A model generated the notes under the pieces. The model had not been told where the DNA came from. It worked only from the letters and a program-made list of their open reading frames with translations, and did not search any database. This document shows, piece after piece, positions 44,275 through 54,555 of a DNA stretch of 64,000 nucleotides. The stretch covers positions 1,860,001 to 1,924,000 of the forward strand of contig NZ_CP031219.1 in NCBI RefSeq assembly GCF_003346775.1. Direction: 5' to 3'. A program made the translations under genes and the position numbers. The number at the start of each line of letters is the position of its first letter. Positions within the stretch are counted from its first letter, which is position 1. Origin of the DNA: Malaciobacter mytili LMG 24559. GTDB lineage: Bacteria; Campylobacterota; Campylobacteria; Campylobacterales; Arcobacteraceae.

Positions 44275-47200
44275 ATGTTTTCAATTTTATTTATTAATCG
44301 TCCTATTTTTGCAAAAGTTATCTCTATTTTTATTGTTATTGTAGGACTTATTTCTTTATATTTATTACCAATTGCACAATTCCCTCAAATGACTCCACCA
44401 ACAATTCAAGTTAGTGCAAAATATACTGGAGGAAGTGCCCAAGTTGTTGAAACTTCTGTTACAACACCTATTGAAGAACAATTAAATGGTGTTGAAGGAA
44501 TGATATATATGGATTCAACTTCTTCTTCGGATGGAGTTTCAACAATAAACTTATATTTTAAATCTGGATATGATTTAAATGTTGCAGCTATTGATGTACA
44601 AAATAGAGTAACTTTAGCCATGCCTGTTTTACCTGAATCAGTAAAACAGCAAGGAGTTACAACTAAGAAAAAATCAACTTCAATGGTACAAATTCTAACT
44701 GTAAAATCTTCAAATCCTATGCATGATGCACTTTTTTTATCAAACTTTGCAAGTATTAATATAGCAGAAGAGTTAAAAAGAATAGATGGAGTAGGAGATG
44801 TACAAAATTTAGGGGAGAGAAAGTATTCTATGAGAATCTGGATAAATCCAGATAAACTTTCAAACCTTGGTATTTCAATCAATGAAGTAACAGCTGCAAT
44901 TAAAGAACAAAATTTACAAGCTGCACTTGGAACAGTTGGAAGTAGTCCAAATAACTCTTCAAATAAATTTCAATATACCCTTACTTCAAAAACAAAACTT
45001 GTATCTGCAAAAGAGTTTGAAGATGTAATTATTAGACAAAATAGTGATGGAAGTAAGGTAAGAATAAAAGATATTGCAAGGGTAGAATTAGGTGCTGAAA
45101 ATTACAGTTGGTCAGCAAAATTAAATAATAAGCCAACAGCAGCTTTAGGGATATATCAACTTCCAGAAGCAAATGCTTTAGATGTAGCAACAAAAGTAAA
45201 TGAAAAAATTCAAGAATTAAAAGATAGATTTCCACAAGGAGTTGTTGTTGAAGCTTCATATGATACTACAAAGTTTGTGGAAGTTTCTATTGAAGAAGTT
45301 ATACAAACACTATTTGAAGCCTTATTACTTGTACTTTTTGTAGTTTATATTTTTTTACAATCACTTAGAACAACTATTATCCCTGCAATTGCTATTCCCG
45401 TATCTTTAATAGGTACTTTTGCCCTACTTTTAGCTTTAGATTTTTCAATAAATACCTTAACTTTATTTGGATTAATTTTAGCTATTGGGATAGTTGTGGA
45501 TGATGCTATTATTGTAGTTGAAAATGTGGAAGCAAACTTAGAGAAAAATCCAAATATGACTATAAAAGAAGCAACTACTAAAGCAATGAAAGAAGTATTT
45601 ACACCTATTGTTTCTACAACACTAGTATTACTTGCTGTATTTATACCTGTTACTTTTATCCCTGGAATTTCAGGAGCTTTATATAAACAATTTGCAACTA
45701 CAATTTCTTTTTCAGTAATAATTTCTGCAATAAATGCCTTAACTTTATCACCTGCACTTTGTGTAACACTTTTAAAGAAAACAAAATCTCATACACAAGA
45801 ACATAAAAAGAATTTTATTTTTGAAAAATTTGATAATGCTTTAGATAGTTTTAAAAATGTATATAAAGTAATTTTAGAAAAACTTATTAAATATTGGAAA
45901 ATAGTAATTTTAGTTTATTTTCTACTTTTAGGTGCTACTTATTTTGCTTTTAAACTTTTACCAACAGGGTTTCTTCCAGATGAAGACCAAGGTACATTAG
46001 TAGCTTCTATTTCTCTTCAAGCAGGAACAACTTTAAATAAAACAGAAAATACAACAGATAAAATTGTTGAAATTATGAAAGAGACAAAAGGGGTTAGAGA
46101 TGTTTTATCAGTTGCAGGGTTTAACCTTATTACAGGAGCATTAGATTCTTCAACGGCTACGGTTTTCTTAGTATTAGAAGATTGGGAAAAAAGAACTACA
46201 AAAGAGACTTCTATTAATTCAATCATAGCTAGTATAAACCAAAAAGCAAATACTCAAATAGAAAATGCAAATGTAAAAGTATTTAATATGCCATCAATCC
46301 CTGGTCTTTCAGCTGTTGGTGGATTTGAAGTAAAACTTCAAAATTTACAAGCAATGAATATAAAAGAGTTTGAACAAAAAGCCCAAGAATTTATAAAAAG
46401 ATTAAATGAAGAAAAATCTATTATGATGGCTTATACTACTTTTAATAGTAATTATCCTCAATATTATATTGATATAAATAGAGATAAAGTATCTGCATTA
46501 AACTTAAAATTAAATGATGTATTTGCAGTTTTACAAACATATCTTGGTTCTTTATATATCAATGACTTTAATAAATTTGGAAAAACTTATAGGGTATTTA
46601 TTCAAGCTGATGAAAATTATAGAAATGAAAAAAACTCTATAAATAACTATTTTGTAAAAAATTCTAAAGGGGATATAGTTCCTTTAAGTACAATTGTAGA
46701 AATAAAAAGAACAAGTGGAGTTAATACTATCACTCACTTTAACTCTTATCAAAGTATTTCAATAAATGGAGTTCATAATGCAAAAGAAGGATATAGTTCA
46801 GGAGATGCAATAAAAACTATTGAAAAACTAGCAAAAGAGACTTTGGATTCTGAAATAGGATATGAATTTGCAGGTTTAAGTTTACAAGAAAAAGAAGCAG
46901 GAAATGCAGCAACTTATATTTTTGCTTTATCTATTTTAATGGTATTTTTATTTTTAGCTGCACAATATGAATCTTGGATGATGCCACTTATGATAATGAT
47001 ACCAATTCCAGCAGTTATGTTTGGTGCTTTAGGTGCAAATGTTATAGCAGACTTATTAAATGATACTTATACCCAAATTGGACTTGTACTTTTAATTGCA
47101 ATGTCTTGCAAAAATGCCATATTGATTATTGAATTTGCAAAAGAGCTAAGAGAAAAAGGAGAAAGTATAATAGAAAGTGCTATGAATGCTTCTTTATTAA

Positions 47201-47409
47201 GACTTAGAGCAATTTTAATGACTATTTTTGCATTTTTATTGGGAATATTGCCTTTAGTATTTGCAAGTGGAGCAGGAGCTGCTTCTAGACAATCATTAGG
47301 AACAGCAGTATTTGGAGGTATGGTAATGTCAACAATTTTAACTTTATTTTTAACTCCTGTACTTTTTGTAATACTTCAAAGATTAAGAGAAAGGAAAAAT
47401 AATGCATAA
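44275..47409 (+). CDS. RND multidrug efflux pump (AcrB/HAE1 family)
   Basis: A 1044-residue inner-membrane proton-driven transporter. It starts with the HAE1-type FINRPIFAKVI helix. Proton-relay residues are present: paired Asp in GIVVDDAIIVVENV (helix 4) and Lys in AMSCKNAILIIEFA (helix 10). The two large periplasmic loops and 12 helices are complete. Substrates are probably drugs, dyes or lipophilic compounds. It lies 8 bases after the adaptor gene and overlaps the TolC gene by 8 bases. Confidence 0.95.
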   Translation: MFSILFINRPIFAKVISIFIVIVGLISLYLLPIAQFPQMTPPTIQVSAKYTGGSAQVVETSVTTPIEEQLNGVEGMIYMDSTSSSDGVSTINLYFKSGYDLNVAAIDVQNRVTLAMPVLPESVKQQGVTTKKKSTSMVQILTVKSSNPMHDALFLSNFASINIAEELKRIDGVGDVQNLGERKYSMRIWINPDKLSNLGISINEVTAAIKEQNLQAALGTVGSSPNNSSNKFQYTLTSKTKLVSAKEFEDVIIRQNSDGSKVRIKDIARVELGAENYSWSAKLNNKPTAALGIYQLPEANALDVATKVNEKIQELKDRFPQGVVVEASYDTTKFVEVSIEEVIQTLFEALLLVLFVVYIFLQSLRTTIIPAIAIPVSLIGTFALLLALDFSINTLTLFGLILAIGIVVDDAIIVVENVEANLEKNPNMTIKEATTKAMKEVFTPIVSTTLVLLAVFIPVTFIPGISGALYKQFATTISFSVIISAINALTLSPALCVTLLKKTKSHTQEHKKNFIFEKFDNALDSFKNVYKVILEKLIKYWKIVILVYFLLLGATYFAFKLLPTGFLPDEDQGTLVASISLQAGTTLNKTENTTDKIVEIMKETKGVRDVLSVAGFNLITGALDSSTATVFLVLEDWEKRTTKETSINSIIASINQKANTQIENANVKVFNMPSIPGLSAVGGFEVKLQNLQAMNIKEFEQKAQEFIKRLNEEKSIMMAYTTFNSNYPQYYIDINRDKVSALNLKLNDVFAVLQTYLGSLYINDFNKFGKTYRVFIQADENYRNEKNSINNYFVKNSKGDIVPLSTIVEIKRTSGVNTITHFNSYQSISINGVHNAKEGYSSGDAIKTIEKLAKETLDSEIGYEFAGLSLQEKEAGNAATYIFALSILMVFLFLAAQYESWMMPLMIMIPIPAVMFGALGANVIADLLNDTYTQIGLVLLIAMSCKNAILIIEFAKELREKGESIIESAMNASLLRLRAILMTIFAFLLGILPLVFASGAGAASRQSLGTAVFGGMVMSTILTLFLTPVLFVILQRLRERKNNA

Positions 47410-48700
47410 ATTAAAAAAGTTATCAATTATTAGTTGTTTCGCACTTTTTATATCTACAAGTTTTGCAAAGGATTTAAATTTAGAAGAATTAATTACTATT
47501 GCTTTAAAAAATAATACAAATATAGAATTATCAAAACAACAAGCAAATATAAAAAAAGAACAAGTAAATAAAACAACTTCTTCTTATCTACCAAATATGT
47601 CTTTAAATGCCTCAGCCTCTCAAAAAGAGATTGAACAAAATAATGTAAAAGTTGATGACAATGTAAATAGTATAGGTATAAATGCAAATCAACTTATTTA
47701 TGATTTTGGAAAAACAACAAGTAATATATCTTCTTCAAAATATAGTTATAATGAAGCACAAAATGATTTAAGAGCTACTATTTCAAAGACTATTTTAGAA
47801 GTAACATCAACTTATTATGATATTTTAAATAAATATCAACAAATTGAAGTTGCAAAAGAAGCAGTAAAACTTGATGAGCTACAACTAAATCAAGCACAAG
47901 AGTATTTTAAAGCAGGAGTTAGAACAAAAATTGATGTAACAAATGCAAAACTAAAATTATCAAACTCTAAATTAAAACTTATTCAAGCAAAATATAATCT
48001 AAAAACTGCAAATACAAAACTTATTTCTATTTTAGGGAAAGATTTAGATTCTAATATAAATATAAAATTTCATAATCAAAAAATAGTAACTTTAGTAGAA
48101 AGTACAAAATATAAAGACTACTCTTTAGAAAATCTAATAAGTTTAGGATTGGAAAAAAGAGAAGAAATAAAAAAATATAAAGCAAAAATTGAAGCAAATA
48201 GAGAACTTTTAGATGTAAGTAAAGCTGAATATTTACCAAGAGTTGATTTAGATGCAACTTATAATAATAGTGACTCAGATAAGATAACTTCAGAAGATTT
48301 GGAACAATCTTCTATTTCTTTAAATTTAAAATGGAACTTTTTTACAGGATTTTCAACAGTGGCAGATAATAAAATCTCTTTATCTAAATTAAGTAGCTCA
48401 AAAAAAGAACTACAACAACAAATTTTAGATATAAAACAAGAAATAACAGCTGCTCATTTAAATGTAAAAGAGAGTATTGATAGTTTAAATATTGGTTTAT
48501 TAAATGTAAATTTGGCAACTGAAAATCTAAACTTAGCAAATGAAAGATATAAAGCTGGATTAAATGACTTAATAGAATTAAATGATGCAAAACTTGAATA
48601 TACACAAGCAAAAAGCTCTTTAGTAAATATCTATTATTCTTATCTTTCTAATTTAGCAAAGCTTAAATATTCTATTGGATTAATAAATGAAGAGATATAA
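47402..48700 (+). CDS. TolC-family outer membrane efflux protein
   Basis: A 432-residue outer-membrane channel with signal peptide (CFALFISTSFA) and two outer-membrane efflux repeats, seen in NNTNIELSKQQANIKKEQ and the equivalent second-half segment (LATENLNLANERYKAGLNDLIELNDAKLEY). The NERYKAGLN-type repeat tip is typical. It completes the tripartite pump and overlaps the phospholipase gene by 14 bases. Confidence 0.92.
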   Translation: MHKLKKLSIISCFALFISTSFAKDLNLEELITIALKNNTNIELSKQQANIKKEQVNKTTSSYLPNMSLNASASQKEIEQNNVKVDDNVNSIGINANQLIYDFGKTTSNISSSKYSYNEAQNDLRATISKTILEVTSTYYDILNKYQQIEVAKEAVKLDELQLNQAQEYFKAGVRTKIDVTNAKLKLSNSKLKLIQAKYNLKTANTKLISILGKDLDSNINIKFHNQKIVTLVESTKYKDYSLENLISLGLEKREEIKKYKAKIEANRELLDVSKAEYLPRVDLDATYNNSDSDKITSEDLEQSSISLNLKWNFFTGFSTVADNKISLSKLSSSKKELQQQILDIKQEITAAHLNVKESIDSLNIGLLNVNLATENLNLANERYKAGLNDLIELNDAKLEYTQAKSSLVNIYYSYLSNLAKLKYSIGLINEEI

Positions 48701-49721
48701 ACAAGCATTAATAATTTTGTTTTTTTCAACTTCATTATTTGCAAATAATATAAATAGCTTGTATGAACAGGCTTTAGAATATGAAAAAAACCAACAATAC
48801 AAAGAGGCTATGGAAATTTATAAAAAAATAGCCAATTTAAATAAACCTCAAAAAAAAATTGAAGAATCAATAAGTTTTAAACAAACAAAAAAAGATTCAA
48901 ATACAAAAAAAGATTTTACAAGTTTAAAAAGTAAATTTTTCAATAAATATCTTGATAAAATTGAAGATAAAGAGACTTCAAATACTTTAGAACAAGTAAT
49001 TATTAGAGACTTTGGTTTATACCCTTATAAAACTACATATTTACTTCCTGTTACTTATGATACAAAAGAAAAAGATAATAGAAGTCAATATGAAACAAAA
49101 TTTCAATTAAGTTTTGAAAAACCATTAACATATAATATATTTGGTTTAAATGAGACTATCTCTTTTGCTTATACTCAAAAATCATATTGGCAAACTTCAA
49201 GAGAATCAGCACCTTTTAGAGAATCAAATTATCAACCTGAATTTTTTGTAACAATTCCATATAAAAATGATAATTCGTCATTAAAAGGGTATAAAATTTC
49301 ATTCTTACATGAATCAAATGGACAAGCAGAAGAGAAATCAAGGTCTTGGAATAGAGTATATTTAGAAAGTTATTTTCAATACTCAAATCTTTTTTTAATT
49401 CCAAGAATTTGGTATAGAATACCAGAAAAAACTAGTAATGATGATAATAAAGATATAGAAAAATATCTAGGTTTTGGGGATTTGACTTTTTTTTATCCAT
49501 ATAAAAAACATACTTTTGAATTAAAACTTAGAAATAATCTTAGATTAAATAAAGATAATAAAGGAGCAGTTGAGTTTAACTGGAGTTTTCCTCTTCCAAG
49601 CTTTCTTAATATTGCAAATAGTTTTGGATATTTTCAAGTTTTTAGTGGCTATGGAGATAGTTTAATTGATTATGATAAAGAGATAAACAAAATAGGTTTA
49701 GGAATAGCTTTTACAAGATAA
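48687..49721 (+). CDS. pldA: Outer membrane phospholipase A with N-terminal TPR-like extension
   Basis: A 344-residue protein. A signal peptide (residues 1-19) is followed by one TPR-like motif (LYEQALEYEKNQQYKEAMEI, about 24-51), a charged linker, and an OMPLA barrel from about residue 105. Catalytic residues match E. coli PldA: His208 and Ser210 in LHESNGQ and Asn222 in SWNRVY, with identical His to Asn spacing of 14. The barrel ends with GYGDSLIDYD. OMPLA hydrolyses phospholipids in the outer leaflet of a damaged outer membrane. The 14-base overlap with the TolC gene implies expression with the RND pump. Confidence 0.88.
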   Translation: MKRYKQALIILFFSTSLFANNINSLYEQALEYEKNQQYKEAMEIYKKIANLNKPQKKIEESISFKQTKKDSNTKKDFTSLKSKFFNKYLDKIEDKETSNTLEQVIIRDFGLYPYKTTYLLPVTYDTKEKDNRSQYETKFQLSFEKPLTYNIFGLNETISFAYTQKSYWQTSRESAPFRESNYQPEFFVTIPYKNDNSSLKGYKISFLHESNGQAEEKSRSWNRVYLESYFQYSNLFLIPRIWYRIPEKTSNDDNKDIEKYLGFGDLTFFYPYKKHTFELKLRNNLRLNKDNKGAVEFNWSFPLPSFLNIANSFGYFQVFSGYGDSLIDYDKEINKIGLGIAFTR

Positions 49722-51017
49722 TCATCTTAAAGTAGAAACTTTTTGTATAGTTTTTGTTTCTACTTTAAAATCATTAATTACTTCATCATAATAACTAATT
49801 TGTATTTTTGCATTTTCTTCTATTTTCCCATCAATAAAATCAAAAGTTATTATATTTTCTTCACTTGCAAAATCTGCTTTTTCATTTTCATATAAAACAA
49901 CAAATCTATTGTCAGATACCTTATCCCAAAAGAGACCTACTTTTTTTTGACTTTTATTAATCTCTAAATAATTTCTATTGTTTTGGTCTTCAATAAAAGA
50001 AAAAGTATTATTTTCATCTTTTATAAAAATAGTCTTATTTTTTATCATTGAAACATCATAAAGTTCTATTACTTTACTTATTAAATTATATAGTTTAAAT
50101 AAAGAATCATTAGTTTGAAGAAATATCTGATTATTTTCAATTGTAAACTTCCATATTTCATCTTCTACATTTAAAGTAGTATTTTTTGCTAAAGTGTACT
50201 TAGAAGTTTTCTCTTTTTTTATAAACTCCCCTTTATTATTGTAAAGACTTAATTCTATTTCATTTTTTTTAGTATTAATAAAAAACTTTAAAATCTTATC
50301 TTTTTCAAAAGGAGTATAAAACTCAGTATCAACTTTTAAAAATTTATCACTAAATGATAAAGTTTTAGTTGTAATTGAGTTTACATACGAATGAGCTTGC
50401 ATTTCAAGATGACTATTTATAATATCTATATAATTTATATCTTTTAAATTATTTGAATAAAGACTATTTTTTATATTTGAAACTTCTTTTTTTAGATCTT
50501 CATTTGTAATAGTCTCAAAAGTTTTTCCATCTTTTAAAGAAAAAGATATTGCATAAGTAAGAAAAAGTGCATTTATATCTTTTATTTCTGAAGAGATTTT
50601 TTTCAATTCATTTATATCTGAAATTTCAAAAATCTTAGCAAGTTTTTCATATTCTTCTTGCAGTTTTGCTTCAAAATTTTCTGAATCCTTTACTTTTTGT
50701 GAAATATAAATCGAAATAAAAGTAACTAAATTACTATAAGTTTTAATTTTTTCAGTGATTAAAACATCAATCTCATCATCATATTTTTTATTATTGTTTA
50801 TATCAAAATATGTATTTTTATTTGGAATTATACTTATAGGATAAAAGAACTCTTTATTAAAAAAATATCTATTTTCCTCTTTTTTTGTATTTTTAGAGCC
50901 CTTATTATCAACTAAGCTTGCATTATAAATTTTATCTGTTATTATAACTTTTTCTTCTTTTTTGCCACACCCTACAATTAAAAATAAAGCTCCTAAAAAT
51001 AAATATATAACTCTCAT
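49722..51017 (-). CDS. Lipoprotein of unknown function at the end of the type I secretion locus
   Basis: A 431-residue protein with a clear lipobox (LFLIVGC). I do not recognise the rest. About residues 65-80 hold a calcium-loop-like motif (YFDINNNKKYDDEID) similar to the Asp/Asn-rich loops in the C-terminus of the RTX protein. The middle is helical, and the C-terminal half is beta-rich (KFTIENNQIFLQTNDSLF and repeats of similar strands). It is 71 bases after the HlyD-type gene on the same strand, with a TATA-rich gap that may contain its own promoter. It may assist or retain the RTX protein at the surface, but that rests only on location. Confidence 0.6.
   Translation of the reverse strand: MRVIYLFLGALFLIVGCGKKEEKVIITDKIYNASLVDNKGSKNTKKEENRYFFNKEFFYPISIIPNKNTYFDINNNKKYDDEIDVLITEKIKTYSNLVTFISIYISQKVKDSENFEAKLQEEYEKLAKIFEISDINELKKISSEIKDINALFLTYAISFSLKDGKTFETITNEDLKKEVSNIKNSLYSNNLKDINYIDIINSHLEMQAHSYVNSITTKTLSFSDKFLKVDTEFYTPFEKDKILKFFINTKKNEIELSLYNNKGEFIKKEKTSKYTLAKNTTLNVEDEIWKFTIENNQIFLQTNDSLFKLYNLISKVIELYDVSMIKNKTIFIKDENNTFSFIEDQNNRNYLEINKSQKKVGLFWDKVSDNRFVVLYENEKADFASEENIITFDFIDGKIEENAKIQISYYDEVINDFKVETKTIQKVSTLR
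49729..49766. terminator. Possible hairpin at convergent pldA and lipoprotein ends
   Basis: An 11-bp inverted repeat, AAAGTAGAAAC (49729-49739) and GTTTCTACTTT (49756-49766), with a 16-base T-rich loop. It lies inside the last codons of the minus gene, just after pldA. The T tail is weak, so termination is uncertain. Confidence 0.4.
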
Positions 51018-51088
51018 AATTTTTCCATTTTAAAATAATTTTATTTATTATAACATTATATATTTTAAATGTAAAATTTTTTATTTTT

Positions 51089-52411
51089 TTATTTTTCTTT
51101 TAAAGCTTCATCTTTATATCTAATCATAGGAGAAATAATATATTCTATTAGTCTTCTTTTTCCTATTTTTATATCAACACTACAAGTCATACCAGGTTTT
51201 AAAGTTACATATTTATCATCGATTTTCATCTTATTTGTACTAAGTTCTACAATAATAGGATAAACTTCTCCTAAATTCTCATCTAAAATTGAAGATTTTT
51301 CTATATTTGTAATAACTCCTTGAATATATCCATATTTAGTAAATTTAAAACTATCAATTTTTACTTTTACTTTTTGTCCTACACTTATAAAACCAATATC
51401 TCTATTTAAAACTTTTGCTTCAACTTCTAAAGGTGATTTTTCAGGAATAATTTCCATTATAACTTCACCAGATTGTAAAACTTTTCCTTCTGTAATATTT
51501 TTTAGATTGTAAATTTCACCATTTTGAGGAGCAATAATTGTTTTTATTTGTAATAAATAATCACTTCTTTGTAAATCAGGAATTAGACTTTCTATTTCAT
51601 TTGATACCTCAGAATATTTTTTTATATATTCTTCTAAAGTATTACTTTTAAACTGGGACAACTCTTTTTTTGCTATTTTTAATTGAGTATTTAATTTACT
51701 TTTTTCTTCTTTTTTAATTTTAATATTTTGTTGTCTTTCTATATACTCTTTTTCTAAATCTTTTAAAATGATTTCTGATTCTAATCCTTTAGAAACTAAC
51801 GATTTCATTTGTGTTAATTTATATTCAATATAAGGTAATATTTTTAACTGTTTTTGAAATTCTGCCTCTATCATTTTCTTTTCAAAACTTATTTTTTCTA
51901 TTTTCATTTTTAAAGATGAAACTTCTGTATCAAAAGAAAAAATGCTACTTTCTAATTCAGAATTAATTCTTTTTAAAAAAGAAGATAAAAGCTCCTTTGT
52001 CTCTATTTTATCAACTTTAGTTTCTTCTTTTATATAATCAATTAAAGCTTTATAATAAAGTTTTTTAGATAAAGCTATTTGATACTTAATTTTAATTCCA
52101 TTATTATCAATAGTTTCCATATTATCTTGAAACTCAAGTAAAATTTCACCTTTTTTTACTCTTTGTCCATTTTTTACAAAAACTTTTTTTACTATACTTG
52201 TTTCTTTGGGTTGAATATATATCATTCTAGAACTAGGAATTGTTTTTCCTTGAGAAGGAGCTATTACATCAACTTGACTTAGGCTTAACCATAAAATCAA
52301 ACAAAGAAAAAAAGAACCTATTAAAAAAGGTATTATCCATAATGACTTAGAAAATTTAGAAGATAAAATACTATCTAATCCTGATAAAAACTCTATGTTA
52401 TCTTTTTTCAT
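51089..52411 (-). CDS. Type I secretion membrane fusion protein (HlyD/LapC-like)
   Basis: A 440-residue HlyD-family adaptor: one membrane helix (about residues 23-45), a lipoyl half (KKVFVKNGQRVKKGEILLEFQD), a long coiled-coil hairpin (about 90-280) and the closing part with QNGEIYNLKNITEGKVLQSGEVIMEIIP. The C-terminal beta barrel ends in LKPGMTCSVDIKIGKRRLIEYIISP, the HlyD family signature. It bridges the ABC transporter and TolC. Its ATG overlaps the ABC gene stop by 4 bases. Confidence 0.92.
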   Translation of the reverse strand: MKKDNIEFLSGLDSILSSKFSKSLWIIPFLIGSFFLCLILWLSLSQVDVIAPSQGKTIPSSRMIYIQPKETSIVKKVFVKNGQRVKKGEILLEFQDNMETIDNNGIKIKYQIALSKKLYYKALIDYIKEETKVDKIETKELLSSFLKRINSELESSIFSFDTEVSSLKMKIEKISFEKKMIEAEFQKQLKILPYIEYKLTQMKSLVSKGLESEIILKDLEKEYIERQQNIKIKKEEKSKLNTQLKIAKKELSQFKSNTLEEYIKKYSEVSNEIESLIPDLQRSDYLLQIKTIIAPQNGEIYNLKNITEGKVLQSGEVIMEIIPEKSPLEVEAKVLNRDIGFISVGQKVKVKIDSFKFTKYGYIQGVITNIEKSSILDENLGEVYPIIVELSTNKMKIDDKYVTLKPGMTCSVDIKIGKRRLIEYIISPMIRYKDEALKEK

Positions 52412-54555
52412 TTTATCTCACTTAATATATTTTGGGCTTTACATAAATTTGCAAAATACCCTTTAGAATTTTTTAATAACTCCTCTTTTGTCCCCTCTTC
52501 TATTATATTTCCATTATATAAAGAGATGATTTTATCTACTATTTTTAATACAGAAACCCTATGAGAAATAATAAAAACTGTTCTATTATCACAAATCTTT
52601 TTTAAATTTTGTTGGATTATCATTTCTGATTCAAAATCTATTGCACTTGTTGCTTCATCAAAAATCAAAATACTAGGATTATTTATCAATGCTCTTGCAA
52701 TTGCTATTCTTTGCCTTTGTCCTGTTGAAATTAGATTTCCTCTCTCTCCAACAATGGTATCATATGCATTTGGTAACTCTTTGATAAATTCTATTGCTCC
52801 ACTTAGTTCACAAACTCTTTGTATATCTTCCATAGTTGCCAAAGGATTAGCAAGTAAGATATTATCTTTAATACTTTTATTTAAAAGTAAATTATCTTGC
52901 ATTACCACTCCTATTTGTCTTCTAAGCCAATTAGGATCAATTGTAGCAATATCTAAAGCATCTATTTTTATTTTTCCACTACTTGGAGAATATAATCTTT
53001 GTAAAAGTCTTGTAAAAGTTGTTTTTCCAGAGCCTGATCTTCCTACTATTCCTATAATTTCTCCTTGTTTTATTTGTAAATTTATATTATTTAATACTAA
53101 ATTAGAATGTTCAAAATATTTAAATGAAACATTTTCAAAAATAACCTCTCCTTTTAAAGTAGGTAAACTTTTATTTATAGAGTTTATAGAAATCTCTTCT
53201 TTTGTATTAAATATCTCTCTTACTCTTTTTGTAGAGATTTTCACTTGATAAATTTGTTGTAAGGTTTGTGCAATTCTTTGAGCAGGAGCCATTATCCTTC
53301 CTACTAGCATATTAAAAGCAATTAATTGCCCTGCTGTCATATTTCCATCAAGTACACTTAAAGCCCCTATCCATAGACATACCGCAATTGTTAATTTATT
53401 TATAAAAGCTGCAATTTGAGAAATATTTCCAGAAATATCATCTGTTCTTGTGTTATATTTAGTTTGTTTTGCCAAATGTTCTTCATAATCTCTTCTAATT
53501 GTAGGTTCTATTGACATAGATTTAATAGTTTCAATAGAAGAGATACAATCAAATAAATATGATTGGGAATCTGTTGAAAGTTCTAATTTCTTTTTCAATC
53601 TTTCTTTTAAAATAGGATTTGCTACCCCATATAATATAAAGATTATAATAATAGCAATAAGTACAAAAAGAGTTAGTAGTGGAGAAAATAAAAACATTAT
53701 AATTAAAAAAATCAATCCAAATGGAAAATCAATAAATGAAGTCAATAAGTTTGAACTTATAAAATTTCTTATATATTCTATTTCTTTAAATCTTGCAACT
53801 GTATCTCCTGATTGTTTATTCCCATAAAAACTTAAAGGCAAAGAAGTAAGATGCCTAAAAAACTTTGAAACTAAAGTAATATCAACAATAGCTGTCATAT
53901 GACTAAGAAGATGTTTTCTTGAATAAGAAATAATAAAATCAAAAATTGAAATTATAAATAATCCTATAATTAATACCTCCAATGTACTTCTACCACTAGA
54001 ACTAAATACTTTGTCAATAATAATCATAGTAAATAAAGGAGTAATTAATGCAAATAATTGGATTATAAAAGCTGCAAAAAGAACATGATAAACTAATCTA
54101 TTTTGTTTAAAAAAGGATTTAATAAACCATCCTAAACCAAAGTTTGAAATAGAATCAATTTCATTTACATTATCTTTCTTAGCAAATAAAATTATCGATC
54201 CATCATATATATTTTCAAATTTTTGTTTATCCAATTGAACTTTTTGTGAAGTTTCAAAATCATATATAGTATAAATATTATCTTTAATTGAAAAAAGTAA
54301 AGAATATTGATTATCTTTAAGTTTTACTACACAAGGAAGAGGATTTTTATATATTTTTTCTATTCCTGCATTTATTTTTTTTACTTTAAATCCATAATAT
54401 TCCGAAGCAACATAAAAAAGATCTTGTTCTTCTATTTTTTTAGAAGTTCCACTTTTATGAATAACATCTTCATAATTGATTTCATTATTTTGTATTCTTG
54501 TTAATAATAAAAAACAATGAACTAAACTATTTTGTATTTGTACTTTTTCATTCAT
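52408..54555 (-). CDS. Type I secretion ABC transporter (LapB/HlyB-like) with degenerate C39 domain
   Basis: About 715 residues: an N-terminal C39-like domain (1-130), six-helix membrane domain (150-430) and ATPase with GRSGSGKTT, LISTGQRQRIAIARA, ILIFDEATSAID and ISHRVS. In the N-terminal domain the position of the catalytic His of C39 peptidases reads NQYSLL, so it should be a non-cleaving, substrate-binding domain as in HlyB and LapB. An earlier ATG at 54567 is in frame; the ATG at 54555 has GGA upstream and overlaps tolC by only 8 bases. It exports the RTX protein encoded upstream. Confidence 0.92.
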   Translation of the reverse strand: MNEKVQIQNSLVHCFLLLTRIQNNEINYEDVIHKSGTSKKIEEQDLFYVASEYYGFKVKKINAGIEKIYKNPLPCVVKLKDNQYSLLFSIKDNIYTIYDFETSQKVQLDKQKFENIYDGSIILFAKKDNVNEIDSISNFGLGWFIKSFFKQNRLVYHVLFAAFIIQLFALITPLFTMIIIDKVFSSSGRSTLEVLIIGLFIISIFDFIISYSRKHLLSHMTAIVDITLVSKFFRHLTSLPLSFYGNKQSGDTVARFKEIEYIRNFISSNLLTSFIDFPFGLIFLIIMFLFSPLLTLFVLIAIIIIFILYGVANPILKERLKKKLELSTDSQSYLFDCISSIETIKSMSIEPTIRRDYEEHLAKQTKYNTRTDDISGNISQIAAFINKLTIAVCLWIGALSVLDGNMTAGQLIAFNMLVGRIMAPAQRIAQTLQQIYQVKISTKRVREIFNTKEEISINSINKSLPTLKGEVIFENVSFKYFEHSNLVLNNINLQIKQGEIIGIVGRSGSGKTTFTRLLQRLYSPSSGKIKIDALDIATIDPNWLRRQIGVVMQDNLLLNKSIKDNILLANPLATMEDIQRVCELSGAIEFIKELPNAYDTIVGERGNLISTGQRQRIAIARALINNPSILIFDEATSAIDFESEMIIQQNLKKICDNRTVFIISHRVSVLKIVDKIISLYNGNIIEEGTKEELLKNSKGYFANLCKAQNILSEIK

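Noticed and set aside
44406-44882. 158-residue open frame on the minus strand inside the RND pump gene
   Set aside because: It is the antisense shadow of a clear AcrB-family gene, with no start signal or recognisable product.
52754-53248. 164-residue open frame on the plus strand inside the type I ABC transporter gene
   Set aside because: It lies opposite the ATPase domain whose motifs are intact on the minus strand; composition matches a shadow frame.
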